Assembly: GCA_947452785.1 (NCBI GenBank)
Contig: CANGDZ010000017.1
Location: 1 to 51,917, forward strand
Source of the DNA: Comamonadaceae bacterium
Lineage (GTDB): Bacteria > Pseudomonadota > Gammaproteobacteria > Burkholderiales > Burkholderiaceae_C
DNA length: 51,917 nucleotides
Reading direction: 5' to 3'
This document shows positions 1 to 9,765 of this stretch, one piece after another. The first letter of the stretch is position 1. Every line of letters starts with the position of its first letter. A program made the translations under genes and the position numbers. The notes below the pieces were generated by a model that saw only the letters and a list, made by a program, of their open reading frames with translations, was not told where the DNA came from and ran no database searches.

Positions 1-386
1 CACGCCATGGGCACTTTGATGCCGTATCCATCAGAGGATCCACCCCGATTGCTCGAAGTCTCTCGTCCTGACAGGCGGCGGCTCATGCCTTCAGCGTTCA
101 GCAGTCTTGTTTCCGTGCCCGTAGGCAGGGAGGCATCCATAGCATCTCCCTGTAAAAGGACCGATTGTGGGGGCCTTGGATGCAGCTTGTGTGGACACGA
201 GCCTTGTAGTTGATGCAAGTCAAGTTTATTGCAAGATGAAAACCCGCCTTGAAGGCCTTTTCACCTGATTGCCAATGCGGTTTTGGGCTGTAAAGTCCGG
301 CAAAAGTTTGGTGTATTCGGCCCTTGCGCAGTCTGATTGTGTATGGTGGGTCTTCTTGTCTCTTGGACATATGAAAGGAACCTTCC
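1..386. other. Left-edge region without a confident gene
   Basis: No gene is recognised here. On the minus strand an open frame begins with ATG at 86-84 (MSRRLSGRETSS...) and runs off the left edge without a stop; it is only 28 codons inside the window and could be the start of a truncated gene, but it resembles no family known to me. A plus-strand frame at 7-213 has no ribosome site and atypical composition, so it is probably chance. The stretch just before 387 holds the ribosome-binding site of the next gene. Confidence 0.4.
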
Positions 387-767
387 ATGGCCCTGCCCTG
401 GCTGATGGCGCTCAAAGTCATTCCGTGGGGCGACGTGATTGAACACGCGCCCACTGTGCTTAAAGCGGCGCGAAAATTGATGGATCGCCAAAGGGCTGAG
501 CCTGTTCCCAACACTGTCACTGGAGTCGACCTGTCGAGCGAGTCGTTACCCAGTTTGGGAGAGCTCAAAAACCGATTGATATCGGCCCAAGTTCAGATCG
601 ATGGTCACGCCCAAACGCAAGCGCAACTGACCGAGACTTTGGCTGCATTGGCGGAGCAAAACGCCCAACTGGTCAGCGCGGTTGAAGTGCTGCGCCTGCG
701 CACAAGACTGCTTTTGTGGGGCATGGCCTTGCTGGCGCTGACCATGGCGTGGTGGGCCTGGCGCTGA
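387..767 (+). CDS. Small coiled-coil protein with C-terminal membrane anchor
   Basis: A 126-residue protein of unknown function. Residues about 55-100 are rich in heptad-like Leu/Ala with Gln and Glu (for example LTETLAALAEQNAQLVSAVE) and probably form a coiled coil. Residues about 106-124 (LLLWGMALLALTMAWWAW) form one transmembrane helix close to the C-terminus, so the protein is likely tail-anchored with the coiled coil in the cytoplasm. The start is supported by an AAAGGA ribosome site at 374-379, seven bases before the ATG. It stands alone and faces the glutaredoxin-like gene tail to tail. I recognise no named family; the call is a description, not a function. Confidence 0.65.
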   Translation: MALPWLMALKVIPWGDVIEHAPTVLKAARKLMDRQRAEPVPNTVTGVDLSSESLPSLGELKNRLISAQVQIDGHAQTQAQLTETLAALAEQNAQLVSAVEVLRLRTRLLLWGMALLALTMAWWAWR

Positions 768-797
768 GCCTTCTCGGCCAAGAGGCCTTGTCTATCG

Positions 798-1196
798 TCA
801 AGCGCTTGTGGTGCCAAAATGCGCGCGCAAGTAAGCCATGATGGCTTTTGAGTCTTGCAGCCACTGGGTCTGGCCTTGGCTGTCGGTGATTTTGAGGCAG
901 GGTACTTTGGTGGCGCCGCTGCCTTGCAGCAGCGCGTCGCGGTTGACGCTGTTATGCTGCGCATCGCGCTTTTCAATGGGCAAGGACAGGCGGCGCATTT
1001 CCTGGCGCACCTTGATGCAAAACGGGCAGGTGCTGAACTGGTACAGCGCCAGGCTTTGGCACTGCAGATCGATCGTGGCTTGCTCCGCGCTCTCGCGCTG
1101 CACGCCGGTCGGCCGGGTCAGGCGCTCTTTGAGCAACATAAAAGGGCCCAGCACAACGCGCAGGGTTCTGAAAAATGCACGGATCACGGTTTTCAT
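798..1196 (-). CDS. Glutaredoxin/GST-N-like thioredoxin-fold protein
   Basis: A 132-residue protein with a thioredoxin-fold core after a basic, hydrophobic N-terminal segment of about 35 residues. The core has the redox motif C57-P-F-C60 following a beta strand (LALYQFST), a cis-proline-like KVPCL at about residues 97-101, and a C-terminal helix with DSKAIMAYL as in glutaredoxins and the N-terminal domain of glutathione S-transferases. It probably catalyses glutathione-dependent thiol-disulfide exchange. The N-terminal helix could associate with the membrane. It lies 47 bases downstream of uvrA on the same strand and might share its transcript. The family is clear; the physiological substrate is not visible. 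Confidence 0.8.
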   Translation of the reverse strand: MKTVIRAFFRTLRVVLGPFMLLKERLTRPTGVQRESAEQATIDLQCQSLALYQFSTCPFCIKVRQEMRRLSLPIEKRDAQHNSVNRDALLQGSGATKVPCLKITDSQGQTQWLQDSKAIMAYLRAHFGTTSA

Positions 1197-1243
1197 GGGC
1201 GCTCAAAACTTTCAATAAGGGATGGAGATAAATAAAAAATTCG

Positions 1244-4219
1244 TCACAGCAGCTTGGCCAAGTACTTGCCGGTGAAGCTGTTGGGGTTCTTTGCCAGTTC
1301 TTCCGGCGTGCCCACGCCCACCACCATGCCGCCGCCCGAGCCGCCTTCGGGACCCATGTCGATGATCCAGTCGGCGGTTTTGATCACGTCCAGGTTGTGC
1401 TCGATGATGACGATGGTGTTGCCCGCGTCACGCAACTGGTGCAGCACCTTGAGCAGCAAGTCGATGTCGGCAAAGTGCAGGCCGGTGGTCGGCTCGTCCA
1501 AGATGTACAGCGTGCGGCCGGTGTCGCGTTTGGACAGCTCCAGTGCCAGCTTGACGCGCTGCGCCTCGCCGCCCGACAAGGTGGTGGCCGATTGGCCCAA
1601 ACGGATGTAGGACAGGCCCACGTCCAGCAGGGTTTGCAGTTTGCGAGCGATATTGGGCACGGCGTTGAAGAAGGCATAGGCCACCTCCACCGTCATGTCC
1701 AACACCTGAGCAATGTTTTTGCCTTTGTATTGGATTTCCAGGGTTTCGCGGTTGTAGCGTTTGCCTTTGCAGACATCGCAGGGCACGTACACATCAGGCA
1801 AAAAGTGCATTTCCACTTTCACCATGCCGTCACCCTGGCAGGCCTCACAGCGTCCGCCGGTGACGTTGAACGAGAAGCGCCCGGGGCCGTAGCCGCGTTC
1901 GCGCGCGGCAGGCACTTCGGCCAACAGGTCGCGAATGTGGGTGAACAAGCCGGTGTAAGTGGCCGGGTTGCTGCGCGGCGTGCGGCCAATGGGGGACTGG
2001 TCGACGTTGATCACTTTGTCAAAGTGGTACATGCCCAAAATTTCTTCGTGCGGCGCGGGTTCTTCGTGCGCACGGTGAATCTGATGCGCGGCCGCCAAAT
2101 ACAAGGTGTCGTTCACCAGCGTCGATTTGCCTGAGCCGGACACGCCGGTCACGCAGGTCAAGAGGCCGACCGGGAATTGCGCGGTCACTTCCTTCAGGTT
2201 GTTGCCAGTGGCTTTGACGATCTCGATGCAGTCTTTGCCTTTAGGGTGACGCGTGACGGGCACGGCAATTTTCTTGCGCCCCGACATGTATTGGCCGGTG
2301 AGCGAGTCAGGCGTGGCCATGATTTCGGCGCAAGTGCCTTGCGCCATGACGCGCCCGCCGTGCACGCCGGCTCCGGGGCCCATGTCGATCACATGGTCGG
2401 CCACGCGGATCATGTCTTCGTCGTGCTCCACCACCAGCACGCTGTTGCCGATGTCGCGCAGGTGTTGCAGTGTGCCGATCAAACGGTCGTTGTCGCGCTG
2501 GTGCAGGCCAATGCTGGGCTCGTCCAACACGTACATCACGCCCGTCAGGCCCGAGCCGATTTGGCTGGCCAGACGGATGCGCTGCGACTCACCGCCCGAC
2601 AGGGTTTCGGCACTGCGGTCCAGGCTCAAATAATTCAGGCCCACGTCGTTCAAAAACTTCAGACGCAAGCCTACTTCGCGCACCACCTTGCTGGCAATTT
2701 CGCCCTTGGCACCGTCGATTTTCAGGCTCTGAAAATACGCTTGCGCTTCGCCCAAGGTTACGTGGCTGATTTGAAAGATGGCACGGGCTTGATCGCCTTG
2801 GCCGATAAACACATGGCGCGCTTCGCGGCGCAGGCGTGAACCCATGCAGTCGGTGCAAGGCTGGTGGTTGCGCAGACGCGCCAGGTCTTCACGCACCACC
2901 GACGAATCAGTCTCGCGGTAGCGCCGCGTCATGTTCGGAATGATGCCTTCAAAGGGGTGCTTCTTGCTCACCTTTTTGCCTTGCGAAGCGCCCGATTCCG
3001 AGATGTAGCTGAACTTGATGTCTTCTTCGCCCGAACCAAACAAGAGGACTTGGCGCACCTCTTCAGGCAGGTTTTCAAATGGCGCTTCGACGTCGAACTT
3101 GTAATGCTTGGCCAGGCTTTCCAGCATGCTGAAATAAAAGCCGTTGCGCCGATCCCAGCCCTTGATGGCGCCGCTGGCCAGGCTCAAGGTCGGGAACGCC
3201 ACGACGCGGGCTGGGTCAAAGAACTCCATCGTGCCAATGCCGTCGCAGGTGGTGCAAGCGCCCATGGGCGAGTTGAACGAGAACAGGCGCGGCTCCAACT
3301 CGCTGATGGCGTAGTGGCAAATCGGGCAGGCGAACTTGGCGTTGAACAAATGCTCTTTGGCGCTGTCCATCTCCACCACCAGAGCGCGGCCTTCGGCCAA
3401 GCCCAGCGCGGCTTCAAAGCTCTCGGCCAAGCGCTGGCGCAGGGCGTCGCGTGCCGGTGCATCGGCTTCGTTGCGTACCTTCAAGCGGTCCACCACCACG
3501 TCAATGTCGTGCTTCTCGGTTTTCTTCAAGGCCGGCAGGTCTTCCGCTTCCACGGTCTGGCCGTTGATGCGAAAGCGCACATAACCCAGTGCCTGCATTT
3601 GCTCAAACACCTGCGCAAACTCACCCTTACGCTCACGCGCGATGGGCGCCACGATCATCAAGCGCGTCTCTTCAGGCAGGGCCAGCACCGCGTCCACCAT
3701 CTGGCTGACGGTTTGCGCTTGCAGGGGCAGGTTGTGGTCCGGGCAGTAGGGCGTGCCTGCGCGGGCAAACAGCAGGCGCAGATAGTCGTGAATTTCGGTC
3801 ACTGTGCCCACGGTGGAGCGCGGGTTGTGGCTGGTGGCTTTTTGCTCAATGCTGATGGCGGGCGACAAGCCCTCGATCAAATCCACATCGGGTTTGTCCA
3901 TCAGTTGCAAAAACTGCCGCGCGTAGGTGGACAGGCTTTCCACATAGCGGCGCTGGCCTTCGGCGTACAGCGTGTCAAAGGCCAAACTGGATTTACCCGA
4001 ACCCGACAAGCCGGTAATCACCACCAACTGGTTGCGCGGAATGTCCAGGTCGATGTTTTTCAGGTTGTGCGTGCGTGCCCCGCGCACGCTGATGTGCGTC
4101 TGCCGCAAGGCTTTGGCCAGGTACGAGGCGTCATCGCGTTCGAGCTCGGCGCGCAGTGCGGCGCGATCATCAGGGCGATCTTCGGGGCTTATGGCCAAGG
4201 TTGCATCAGAGTGGTTCAA
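1244..4219 (-). CDS. uvrA: Excinuclease ABC subunit A
   Basis: UvrA, the damage-recognition ATPase of nucleotide excision repair, which loads UvrB onto lesions. The 991 residues carry two ABC ATPase modules: Walker [11 protein letters not shown] at about 70-79 and [10 protein letters not shown] in the second half, with signatures [12 protein letters not shown] and [12 protein letters not shown] and Walker B segments [13 protein letters not shown] and [13 protein letters not shown]. Zinc-binding cysteines are seen in CPIC...CTTC and CEAC...CDVC. It is about 50 residues longer than Escherichia coli UvrA because of an N-terminal extension before [12 protein letters not shown]; a later start cannot be excluded. 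It is divergent from the MFS gene across a 122-base gap, in which I find no convincing LexA box. Confidence 0.97.
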   Translation of the reverse strand: MNHSDATLAISPEDRPDDRAALRAELERDDASYLAKALRQTHISVRGARTHNLKNIDLDIPRNQLVVITGLSGSGKSSLAFDTLYAEGQRRYVESLSTYARQFLQLMDKPDVDLIEGLSPAISIEQKATSHNPRSTVGTVTEIHDYLRLLFARAGTPYCPDHNLPLQAQTVSQMVDAVLALPEETRLMIVAPIARERKGEFAQVFEQMQALGYVRFRINGQTVEAEDLPALKKTEKHDIDVVVDRLKVRNEADAPARDALRQRLAESFEAALGLAEGRALVVEMDSAKEHLFNAKFACPICHYAISELEPRLFSFNSPMGACTTCDGIGTMEFFDPARVVAFPTLSLASGAIKGWDRRNGFYFSMLESLAKHYKFDVEAPFENLPEEVRQVLLFGSGEEDIKFSYISESGASQGKKVSKKHPFEGIIPNMTRRYRETDSSVVREDLARLRNHQPCTDCMGSRLRREARHVFIGQGDQARAIFQISHVTLGEAQAYFQSLKIDGAKGEIASKVVREVGLRLKFLNDVGLNYLSLDRSAETLSGGESQRIRLASQIGSGLTGVMYVLDEPSIGLHQRDNDRLIGTLQHLRDIGNSVLVVEHDEDMIRVADHVIDMGPGAGVHGGRVMAQGTCAEIMATPDSLTGQYMSGRKKIAVPVTRHPKGKDCIEIVKATGNNLKEVTAQFPVGLLTCVTGVSGSGKSTLVNDTLYLAAAHQIHRAHEEPAPHEEILGMYHFDKVINVDQSPIGRTPRSNPATYTGLFTHIRDLLAEVPAARERGYGPGRFSFNVTGGRCEACQGDGMVKVEMHFLPDVYVPCDVCKGKRYNRETLEIQYKGKNIAQVLDMTVEVAYAFFNAVPNIARKLQTLLDVGLSYIRLGQSATTLSGGEAQRVKLALELSKRDTGRTLYILDEPTTGLHFADIDLLLKVLHQLRDAGNTIVIIEHNLDVIKTADWIIDMGPEGGSGGGMVVGVGTPEELAKNPNSFTGKYLAKLL

Positions 4220-4341
4220 AATCGGTGCCGAAAGACAAAACCCTCAATTATCGGCCTTGTGGCCTCGCTTGTCTGCCAGCGGGTCTCGTTTTGTCAATCA
4301 GGGACAATAAGCCCATTGAACTGATGAACTGATTTCTTCAC

Positions 4342-5571
4342 GTGACTTCTTCTGCTATTGACTCGCCTGCCTTGCCTGCCACCACCATGACCGCCACCGA
4401 GCGGCGCGCCAGCGCCTCCTTGGCGTCTATTTTTGCGTTGCGCATGCTAGGCCTGTTTTTGGTGTTGCCGGTGTTTGCGCTCGAGGCGCGCAAATACCCG
4501 GGCGGCGACGATCCGGCGATGCTGGGCCTGGCCATGGGCATTTACGGGTTGACGCAAGGTTTGTTGCAGCTGCCTTTTGGCATGGCCTCAGACCGCTTTG
4601 GCCGCAAGCGGGTGATTGTGCTGGGCTTGATTATTTTTGCGATAGGCAGCTTTGTCGCGGCCGCCGCGCCCACTCTGGGCTGGTTGCTGGTCGGGCGCAG
4701 CGTGCAGGGCGCTGGCGCCGTGTCGGCTGCGGTGACGGCCTTGCTGGCCGATCTGACGCGCGACGAGGTGCGCACCAAGGCCATGGCCTTGGTGGGCGCC
4801 AGCATCGGCTTGATGTTTGCCCTGTCTCTGGTCTTGGCGCCCGTGCTGGTGGCGCTGATTGGCTTGCCCGGTTTGTTCACGCTGACCGGCTTGTTGGCAT
4901 TGGCCGGGATCACCGTTGTGCTGTGGCGCGTGCCGCCTGAGCCGGCAGAACACAAAAACCAGCCCCGGGGCCGCTTGAGCGTGGTCTTGCGCCACCCGGG
5001 TTTGATGCGTTTGAACCTGGGCGTGTTCGTTTTGCATGCGGTGCAGCTCGCCATGTGGGTGGCCGTGCCAGCCCTCTTGGTGCAGGCCGGCCTGCCCAAA
5101 GAGCAGCATTGGTGGGTCTACTTGCCTGCGGTGCTGGCCTCGTTTGGGGTCATGGGCGGCACTTTGTTCCCGCTGGAGCGCCGGGGTTATTTGCGCGCCG
5201 TGTTTTTGTCGGCCGTGGGCCTGATTGCGCTGGTGCAGCTGGGCTTTTTGTTCCAGGCCTCGGGCACACCGCAGATGCTCAGTTTGGGCGCCTTGTTGTT
5301 TGCGTTTTTTTGCGGCTTCAATATTTTGGAGGCCTCGCAGCCCAGCATGGCTTCACGCATGGCGCCACCGCAGGTGCGCGGTGCGGCGCTGGGCGTGTAC
5401 AACACCTTGCAGTCGCTGGGTTTTTTTGCCGGCGGCGTCTCTGGTGGGCTGTTGGTCAAGAATTTGGGCACCCAGGCGTTGTTTTTGGCCTGCGCTTGCG
5501 CCATGGTGGTTTGGCTGCTGGTGGCCTGGCCCATGACGGCCCCTGCAAATCCGGCCCACAAGGCCCCATAA
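4342..5571 (+). CDS. Major facilitator superfamily transporter
   Basis: A 409-residue inner-membrane carrier with about 12 hydrophobic segments, starting from GTG. The MFS motif between helices 2 and 3 is visible as GMASDRFGRKRVI, and the N-terminal half has the pattern of drug/sugar efflux members (LVGRSVQGAGAVSAAVTALLADL). It probably exports small molecules by proton antiport; the substrate cannot be read from sequence. Its start lies near a possible promoter (GACAAT around 4310) in the gap shared with uvrA. It ends 28 bases before ssb, so the two could be co-transcribed, though ssb has its own good ribosome site. Confidence 0.9.
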   Translation: MTSSAIDSPALPATTMTATERRASASLASIFALRMLGLFLVLPVFALEARKYPGGDDPAMLGLAMGIYGLTQGLLQLPFGMASDRFGRKRVIVLGLIIFAIGSFVAAAAPTLGWLLVGRSVQGAGAVSAAVTALLADLTRDEVRTKAMALVGASIGLMFALSLVLAPVLVALIGLPGLFTLTGLLALAGITVVLWRVPPEPAEHKNQPRGRLSVVLRHPGLMRLNLGVFVLHAVQLAMWVAVPALLVQAGLPKEQHWWVYLPAVLASFGVMGGTLFPLERRGYLRAVFLSAVGLIALVQLGFLFQASGTPQMLSLGALLFAFFCGFNILEASQPSMASRMAPPQVRGAALGVYNTLQSLGFFAGGVSGGLLVKNLGTQALFLACACAMVVWLLVAWPMTAPANPAHKAP

Positions 5572-5599
5572 TTGAGTCTTATCTCAGAGGAATCGTTTC

Positions 5600-6106
5600 A
5601 TGGCATCCGTCAACAAAGTCATCCTGATCGGCAACTGCGGCCGAGACCCCGAAATCCGTTACCTGCCCTCGGGCCAGGCCGTGGCCAATGTGAGCATTGC
5701 CACCACCAGTCGCCGCAAAGACCGCACCTCTGGCGAGACGGTCGAAGACACCCAGTGGCACCGCGTCACCTTTTACGACCGCTTGGCCGAAATCGCCGGT
5801 GAATACGTCAAAAAAGGCCGGCCTATTTACGTCGAAGGCCGTTTGAAATACGGCAAGTACACCGACCAGGCTGGGGTTGAAAAGAACACCGTCGACATCA
5901 TCGCCACCGAAATGCAATTGCTCGGCGGCCGTGAAGGCGGCGGCGCCCCCTCCGGTGGCGGCGACGAAGGCTACGACAGCGCACCGCGCCGCCCAGCGGC
6001 CGCACCTGCAGCGCGTCCGGCCGCAGCGCCCCGTGCACCAGCCCCAGCGGCCAAGCCGGCTGCGTCCAGCGGGTTTGATGACATGGACGACGATATTCCG
6101 TTCTAA
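5600..6106 (+). CDS. ssb: Single-stranded DNA-binding protein
   Basis: SSB, which coats single-stranded DNA in replication, recombination and repair. The 168 residues begin with an OB fold (VNKVILIGNCGRDPEIRYLP, then FYDRLAEIAGEYVKKG and YVEGRLKYGKY). A Gly/Ala/Pro-rich disordered linker follows at about 115-158, and the conserved acidic tip DMDDDIPF, which docks partner proteins, closes the chain. An AGAGGA ribosome site sits just before the ATG. Its usual neighbour uvrA is close but separated by the MFS gene. A strong intrinsic terminator follows at 6127-6170. Confidence 0.97.
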   Translation: MASVNKVILIGNCGRDPEIRYLPSGQAVANVSIATTSRRKDRTSGETVEDTQWHRVTFYDRLAEIAGEYVKKGRPIYVEGRLKYGKYTDQAGVEKNTVDIIATEMQLLGGREGGGAPSGGGDEGYDSAPRRPAAAPAARPAAAPRAPAPAAKPAASSGFDDMDDDIPF

Positions 6107-6126
6107 TCAAACGCATCAGCCTCAAA

Positions 6127-6170
6127 CAAAGAGCCCGCCCTCTCACCGAGTGCGGGCTCTTTGTCTTTGC
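6127..6170 (+). terminator. Intrinsic terminator of ssb
   Basis: A 12-bp perfect stem, CAAAGAGCCCGC at 6127-6138 pairing with GCGGGCTCTTTG at 6152-6163, around a 13-base loop. The descending arm ends in a short T-rich tract. It lies 20 bases after the ssb stop and before the DUF3422 pseudogene. Confidence 0.85.
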
Positions 6171-6195
6171 AAATTCCTCTACCCCAGGCGCGACC

Positions 6196-7206
6196 TTGAA
6201 GCGCATACGGCCCCCTGACCACGCTGAACGCTTACCTTTGCACAACGAGGTCCATGCCCAGCCCTCCGCGCATGTTGATCTGCCGGCCTTGGTGGTTACG
6301 TTGCTGTTTTGAATGAGGGCGGCCGCCGCGAGCATGTGGATGCGCACCTGTGCCAATTGCCCGGCCAGACTTTCAGGGCCACCGAGTTGGCGGTGGTGCT
6401 GGGCGACTTGGCGCAGACCGGGCAGATGATGAACCAAGCTCAAGCGTGGCTGTGTGCGCGTGACCTGGTGCAATCGCAAATGGGCAACGATGAGCAAGGC
6501 AGGCCGCATTCTTGTGTGCTGACCGACTTCAAAGTGCGTGACTCCGGCTTTGAGCGCGTGTTGGTGATCGCGGGCGCTGGCGTGAGCCCGACCCGCGCTG
6601 GCCGCATCGTGCAGCGTCTATTGGAGTTGGAGACTTACCGCCTGATGGTTTTGCGCGGCCTGCCGGTGGCCAAACAACTCGCGCCGCAACTGACCCGCAT
6701 GGAAACGGCCTGGCCGACAATGCCGTCAGCCTGGAGCACAAAACCGCCAAAGACCAACAACTGCTGGACACCCTGGTGTCTTTGGCGGTACGGGTGGAAA
6801 AAACCACGGCCCAGCACATGTACCGTTTTGGCGCGACGCGGGCCTACGAGGCCATCGTGCTCTGCAGCGCCTGGCTTCGCTGTCAGAGTGAGTCGCGTGC
6901 ACCAGCGCCTTGCTGCGCACGCGGGTGGACCTTGCGACCGAAATGCAGAACCAACAGTTGTCGGAGAAACTCACGCGGGGGCAGGATATGCAACTGCGCC
7001 TGCAAAGCACGGTGGAAGGCCTGTCGATCGCGGCGATCAGCTACTACGTGGTGAGCCTGTTGTTGTAAGCTGCCAAAGCCCTCAATGCCGTAGGCGTGCC
7101 GATTCAACCCGAAATGGCCGTGGGTGCGGCGGTGCCGTAGGTGTTGTGGGGCGTGGGGCGGATGACGCGGCATATTCACGCCAAAATCAATCACCTGCAG
7201 GGTTGA
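6196..7206 (+). pseudogene. Decayed DUF3422-family membrane-anchored protein gene
   Basis: Pieces of one DUF3422-type protein can be followed through three reading frames. Frame A from TTG 6196 gives HNEVHAQPSAHVDLPALV (family N-terminal HxELHARP region) and stops at 6310. Frame B gives DFKVRDSGFERVLVI and GRIVQRLLELETYRLMVLRG to about 6700. Frame C gives VSLAVRVEKTTAQHMYRFGATRAYEAI to about 6865. Frame A resumes at about 6910 with LLRTRVDLATEMQNQ and LQSTVEGLSIAAISYYVV, meets in-frame TAA at 7066 and TAG at 7138, and ends at TGA 7204. The total is also shorter than an intact family member (roughly 430 residues, from memory), so internal deletions are likely. The many independent lesions point to true decay, not a single sequencing error. 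Confidence 0.88.
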
Positions 7207-7235
7207 AGGTGCAGATTCGTTGACAGCGCAAGTCC

Positions 7236-8411
7236 ATGTCACCAAGCGCTAATGTGCAATGTCATAATTTTCAAATGCGTCCGCCGTCATCTCAGCAAGC
7301 TCTTCACACTGATGCCACTCGTGATGAGTGGGTGGATGTCTTGCGAGGCTTGGTGGCCTTACTTGTTGTCGCCCATCACGCGGCACTGATGTATGGCGCA
7401 ATAGGCTCATGGTTTTGGCACGAACGCACCCCAGATAATTCGTTTTCTTCGCTCGTTCTTACGTTCTTCTGTACGCTGAATCAGGCCTGGTTCATGGGGT
7501 TGTTCTTTTTGCTTGCGGGGACCTATGTGCCCGCATCGATCGCCCGCAAAGGTGCCGTCACATTTCTTCTAGATCGGTCTCAACGCTTAGGCATTCCCTT
7601 GTTGATCTTCGGGTGCTTGCTTGGGCCTTTCACCATCGCCTTGGCTTTGACGTCAAAGGGCTATGCGATGCATGACACCCTGGTGGCACTTTGGAGTCGA
7701 GGCCAATTTGAATCAGGACCTCTTTGGTTTGCAGCTGCTTTGCTGGTGATGACCCTCATCGTGACGCCCGCCGTGTCATGGCTCAAGCATCTACGTTCAT
7801 TCCCAACGAACACCACAATGGGGGTTGCCGCGCTGCTTGTGGGCGTCTCGGCATTCCTCATCCGCTTAAGTTGGCCCGTTGGGAAAACATGGTGGATAGG
7901 CTGGCAACTGGGTTACTTTCCAAGTTACGTTGTGCTTTTTATCGCAGGCGTTGCAGGTGCCCAGTCGCGTTGGTGGGTTGATGTGCCAATTGAATCAGGA
8001 CGCACTTGGCAACGCGTGATGCGCTGCGTCGTTTGGACATTTCCAGTGATGGCGCTCGCCAGCGATCGCCTTGCTTGGCTCGGTGGACCTGCTATTGGCG
8101 GTTGGAATATGCAGGCCGTTGTGTATGCGTTTTGGGAACCCTTAGTTGCTTGGGGGATCATTTTGAGTTTGCTGCGTTGGGCGCAACATCGATTCGCCCA
8201 ACCCAACCCCATTTATAAAATGATTGGCCGCAGTGCGTTCACAGTCTATTTTATTCATCCGCCCATCGTGGTGACCTTCGGGCTCGTTTTGAGCGAATTG
8301 GAAATACCGGTTCTTTTGAAATTTTTCTTCAGTGCTGCGCTAAGCATGTTGAGTTGTCTGGCATTGGCCCAATTTCTTTTGCGCTCGTCATGGTGGCGGC
8401 GGTGGTTTTAG
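7236..8411 (+). CDS. Acyltransferase-3 family membrane protein
   Basis: A 391-residue polytopic membrane protein of the acyltransferase-3 (OafA/OpgC-like) family, which moves acyl groups, often acetyl or succinyl, onto extracytoplasmic sugars. The N-terminal signature RDEWVDVLRGLVALLVVAHH carries the conserved Arg and His. About ten hydrophobic helices follow, and the C-terminal FTVYFIHPPIVVTFG is typical. An alternative start at ATG 7275 lies just behind a CATAAT box at 7263-7268 and would leave the domain intact. G+C and codon use look lower than in neighbours, and the gene is wedged between a pseudogene and a toxin-antitoxin pair, suggesting acquisition. The polymer it modifies is unknown. 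Confidence 0.85.
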   Translation: MSPSANVQCHNFQMRPPSSQQALHTDATRDEWVDVLRGLVALLVVAHHAALMYGAIGSWFWHERTPDNSFSSLVLTFFCTLNQAWFMGLFFLLAGTYVPASIARKGAVTFLLDRSQRLGIPLLIFGCLLGPFTIALALTSKGYAMHDTLVALWSRGQFESGPLWFAAALLVMTLIVTPAVSWLKHLRSFPTNTTMGVAALLVGVSAFLIRLSWPVGKTWWIGWQLGYFPSYVVLFIAGVAGAQSRWWVDVPIESGRTWQRVMRCVVWTFPVMALASDRLAWLGGPAIGGWNMQAVVYAFWEPLVAWGIILSLLRWAQHRFAQPNPIYKMIGRSAFTVYFIHPPIVVTFGLVLSELEIPVLLKFFFSAALSMLSCLALAQFLLRSSWWRRWF

Positions 8412-8649
8412 CGCTGGCACCTGATCTGCGGGCATAACCAATCACCCAAAAGGAAGGCCTGGATTTTTAAAGCGGCAGAAGGGCTTTGCGGGCTTGCCGG
8501 TCGTTGCCTTAGATAAGCTGGTAGCCCTTTGCCGAAGTAGTATCCCCCAAAATATAACCAGCTCAATGGGGGCGAAGCACATGCGTTGCAGTTTTAGTGG
8601 CCGCCGAAAAGGCGGCATGGCGGTCAAGCCAGTCTAGTGTGGGCATGAT
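8412..8649. other. Gene-free stretch of accessory composition
   Basis: No gene is supported. A minus-strand open frame of 61 codons (8442-8627) and a second minus-strand frame reading LSWLYFGGYYFGKGLPAY are both open, but neither has a ribosome site or a family that I recognise. The stretch could be a remnant of a lost gene or mobile element between the acyltransferase and the toxin-antitoxin pair. Confidence 0.4.
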
Positions 8650-9765
8650 TCAGGCGCGGGGTTGAATGTCGTAGCGAGCTTTGAGGTGTATCAGCGGATG
8701 CGCCCATGGCAAGCGTCCATGGTGTTGCAAATGGCCGACCACAATGCCCGGGTGCAGTTGGGCTTGAGCAGCAAAGACTGCAATGTCTTTTTTTGTCAAC
8801 GGCAGTTCTTCTAGCGCTTGATTCATCGCAGCGGGCATCAGCACTTCAGCGGCGAATCGGTCTGCCTCCAGCTCTTCTGGCGTGGTGGCCTGTGTGCCCG
8901 ATGATGCATCGTCAAGGAAGACCGCACGCCTTGCCGGGTGCTTGAGGATGTGCCCAATCTCGTGAAAAAAGCTGAACCAAAAGGTGTCGTTCCATTTGCC
9001 CAGCAAAGACAGCTGAACCAAGGGCTTGCCATGCAGCCAGCGTGCGACGCCAGACACATGTGTGCCTTGTAGTGCTGGTACAAAAACCAACACCACTCCC
9101 ACTTGTGAGCACAAACGGGTCAGCTCGCGGCCAATGGTGGCAGCGTCTGCCAAAGTCAAGGCCCGCATTGCGGGCAGTGCGCGTTCCAGTGCAGCAGCAT
9201 CGAACGCAGACGCCTCACGTTGTTGGGCCTGTATTTCGCCCATGCGCAGCCAAGCGGTGATGGCTGCCACATCGGTTTGCGCGTCTGGTTTGGCCCGGCG
9301 AAACTGCACCTGAAGTTGGTCATACTGTGCGGCCCAGCCCTCGGGCGAGGCAACACCAAAAAAGCCCAGCATAGGCTCGACCAGTGTTTCGACAAACTTG
9401 GCGGTCAAGCGACCAGCGGGCAGTACGTTCGCTTGTTGCAGGGCCTTGAGTGGGAATGTTTGTACCCAAGGTACTGCGCTCAGATTGGTTTGTACCGCAC
9501 GAAGGCGTGCCAGGTATTCGCGGTACTGGGCTTCACGGGTAAGCCAGAAATTCGCAGGCACCTGCAACACGCGCTCCAGTTCAATGGCGGTGTCTTCGGT
9601 GATCTCTTTTTTCCCAGCTAAGATTTCGTTGATGGCCTGTGTGGGGCGTCCCAAACGGCGTGAGAGTTCGGCTTGAGTCAAGTCGCGCTCGTCCATCAGG
9701 TCACGCAAGGTGTCGCCGGGTGGCGATACCTCGGTCGGTTCATACAAAAGAGTTGTTTCAGTCAT
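8650..9765 (-). CDS. HigA-type antitoxin fused to ImmA/IrrE metallopeptidase
   Basis: A 371-residue two-domain protein. Residues about 18-75 are an XRE-type helix-turn-helix of the HigA family (LRDLMDERDLTQAELSRRLG, INEILAGKKEI). The C-terminal half holds an ImmA/IrrE (M78-like) zinc peptidase motif HEIGH at 268-272, preceded by FWFSFF. The protein should neutralise the toxin encoded just upstream and repress the shared promoter; the peptidase part may sense or cleave a partner. Its start overlaps the toxin gene by 8 bases, so translation is probably coupled. Ordinary HigA antitoxins are about 100 residues, so this is the long, fused form. Physical pairing is inferred from gene order. Confidence 0.88.
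   Translation of the reverse strand: MTETTLLYEPTEVSPPGDTLRDLMDERDLTQAELSRRLGRPTQAINEILAGKKEITEDTAIELERVLQVPANFWLTREAQYREYLARLRAVQTNLSAVPWVQTFPLKALQQANVLPAGRLTAKFVETLVEPMLGFFGVASPEGWAAQYDQLQVQFRRAKPDAQTDVAAITAWLRMGEIQAQQREASAFDAAALERALPAMRALTLADAATIGRELTRLCSQVGVVLVFVPALQGTHVSGVARWLHGKPLVQLSLLGKWNDTFWFSFFHEIGHILKHPARRAVFLDDASSGTQATTPEELEADRFAAEVLMPAAMNQALEELPLTKKDIAVFAAQAQLHPGIVVGHLQHHGRLPWAHPLIHLKARYDIQPRA

Noticed and set aside
2864..4324. A 486-codon open frame on the plus strand
   Set aside because: It is the antisense of uvrA and has the typical shadow composition.
4220..4341. A LexA (SOS) box in the uvrA divergent gap
   Set aside because: I looked for CTG-N10-CAG type dyads and found no convincing match.
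6127..6170. The GAGCCCGC hairpin as a mobile repeat
   Set aside because: Its position right after ssb and its T-rich end are fully explained by an intrinsic terminator.
8442..8627. A 61-codon minus-strand frame as a gene
   Set aside because: No ribosome site, no motif, and a second frame is equally open.
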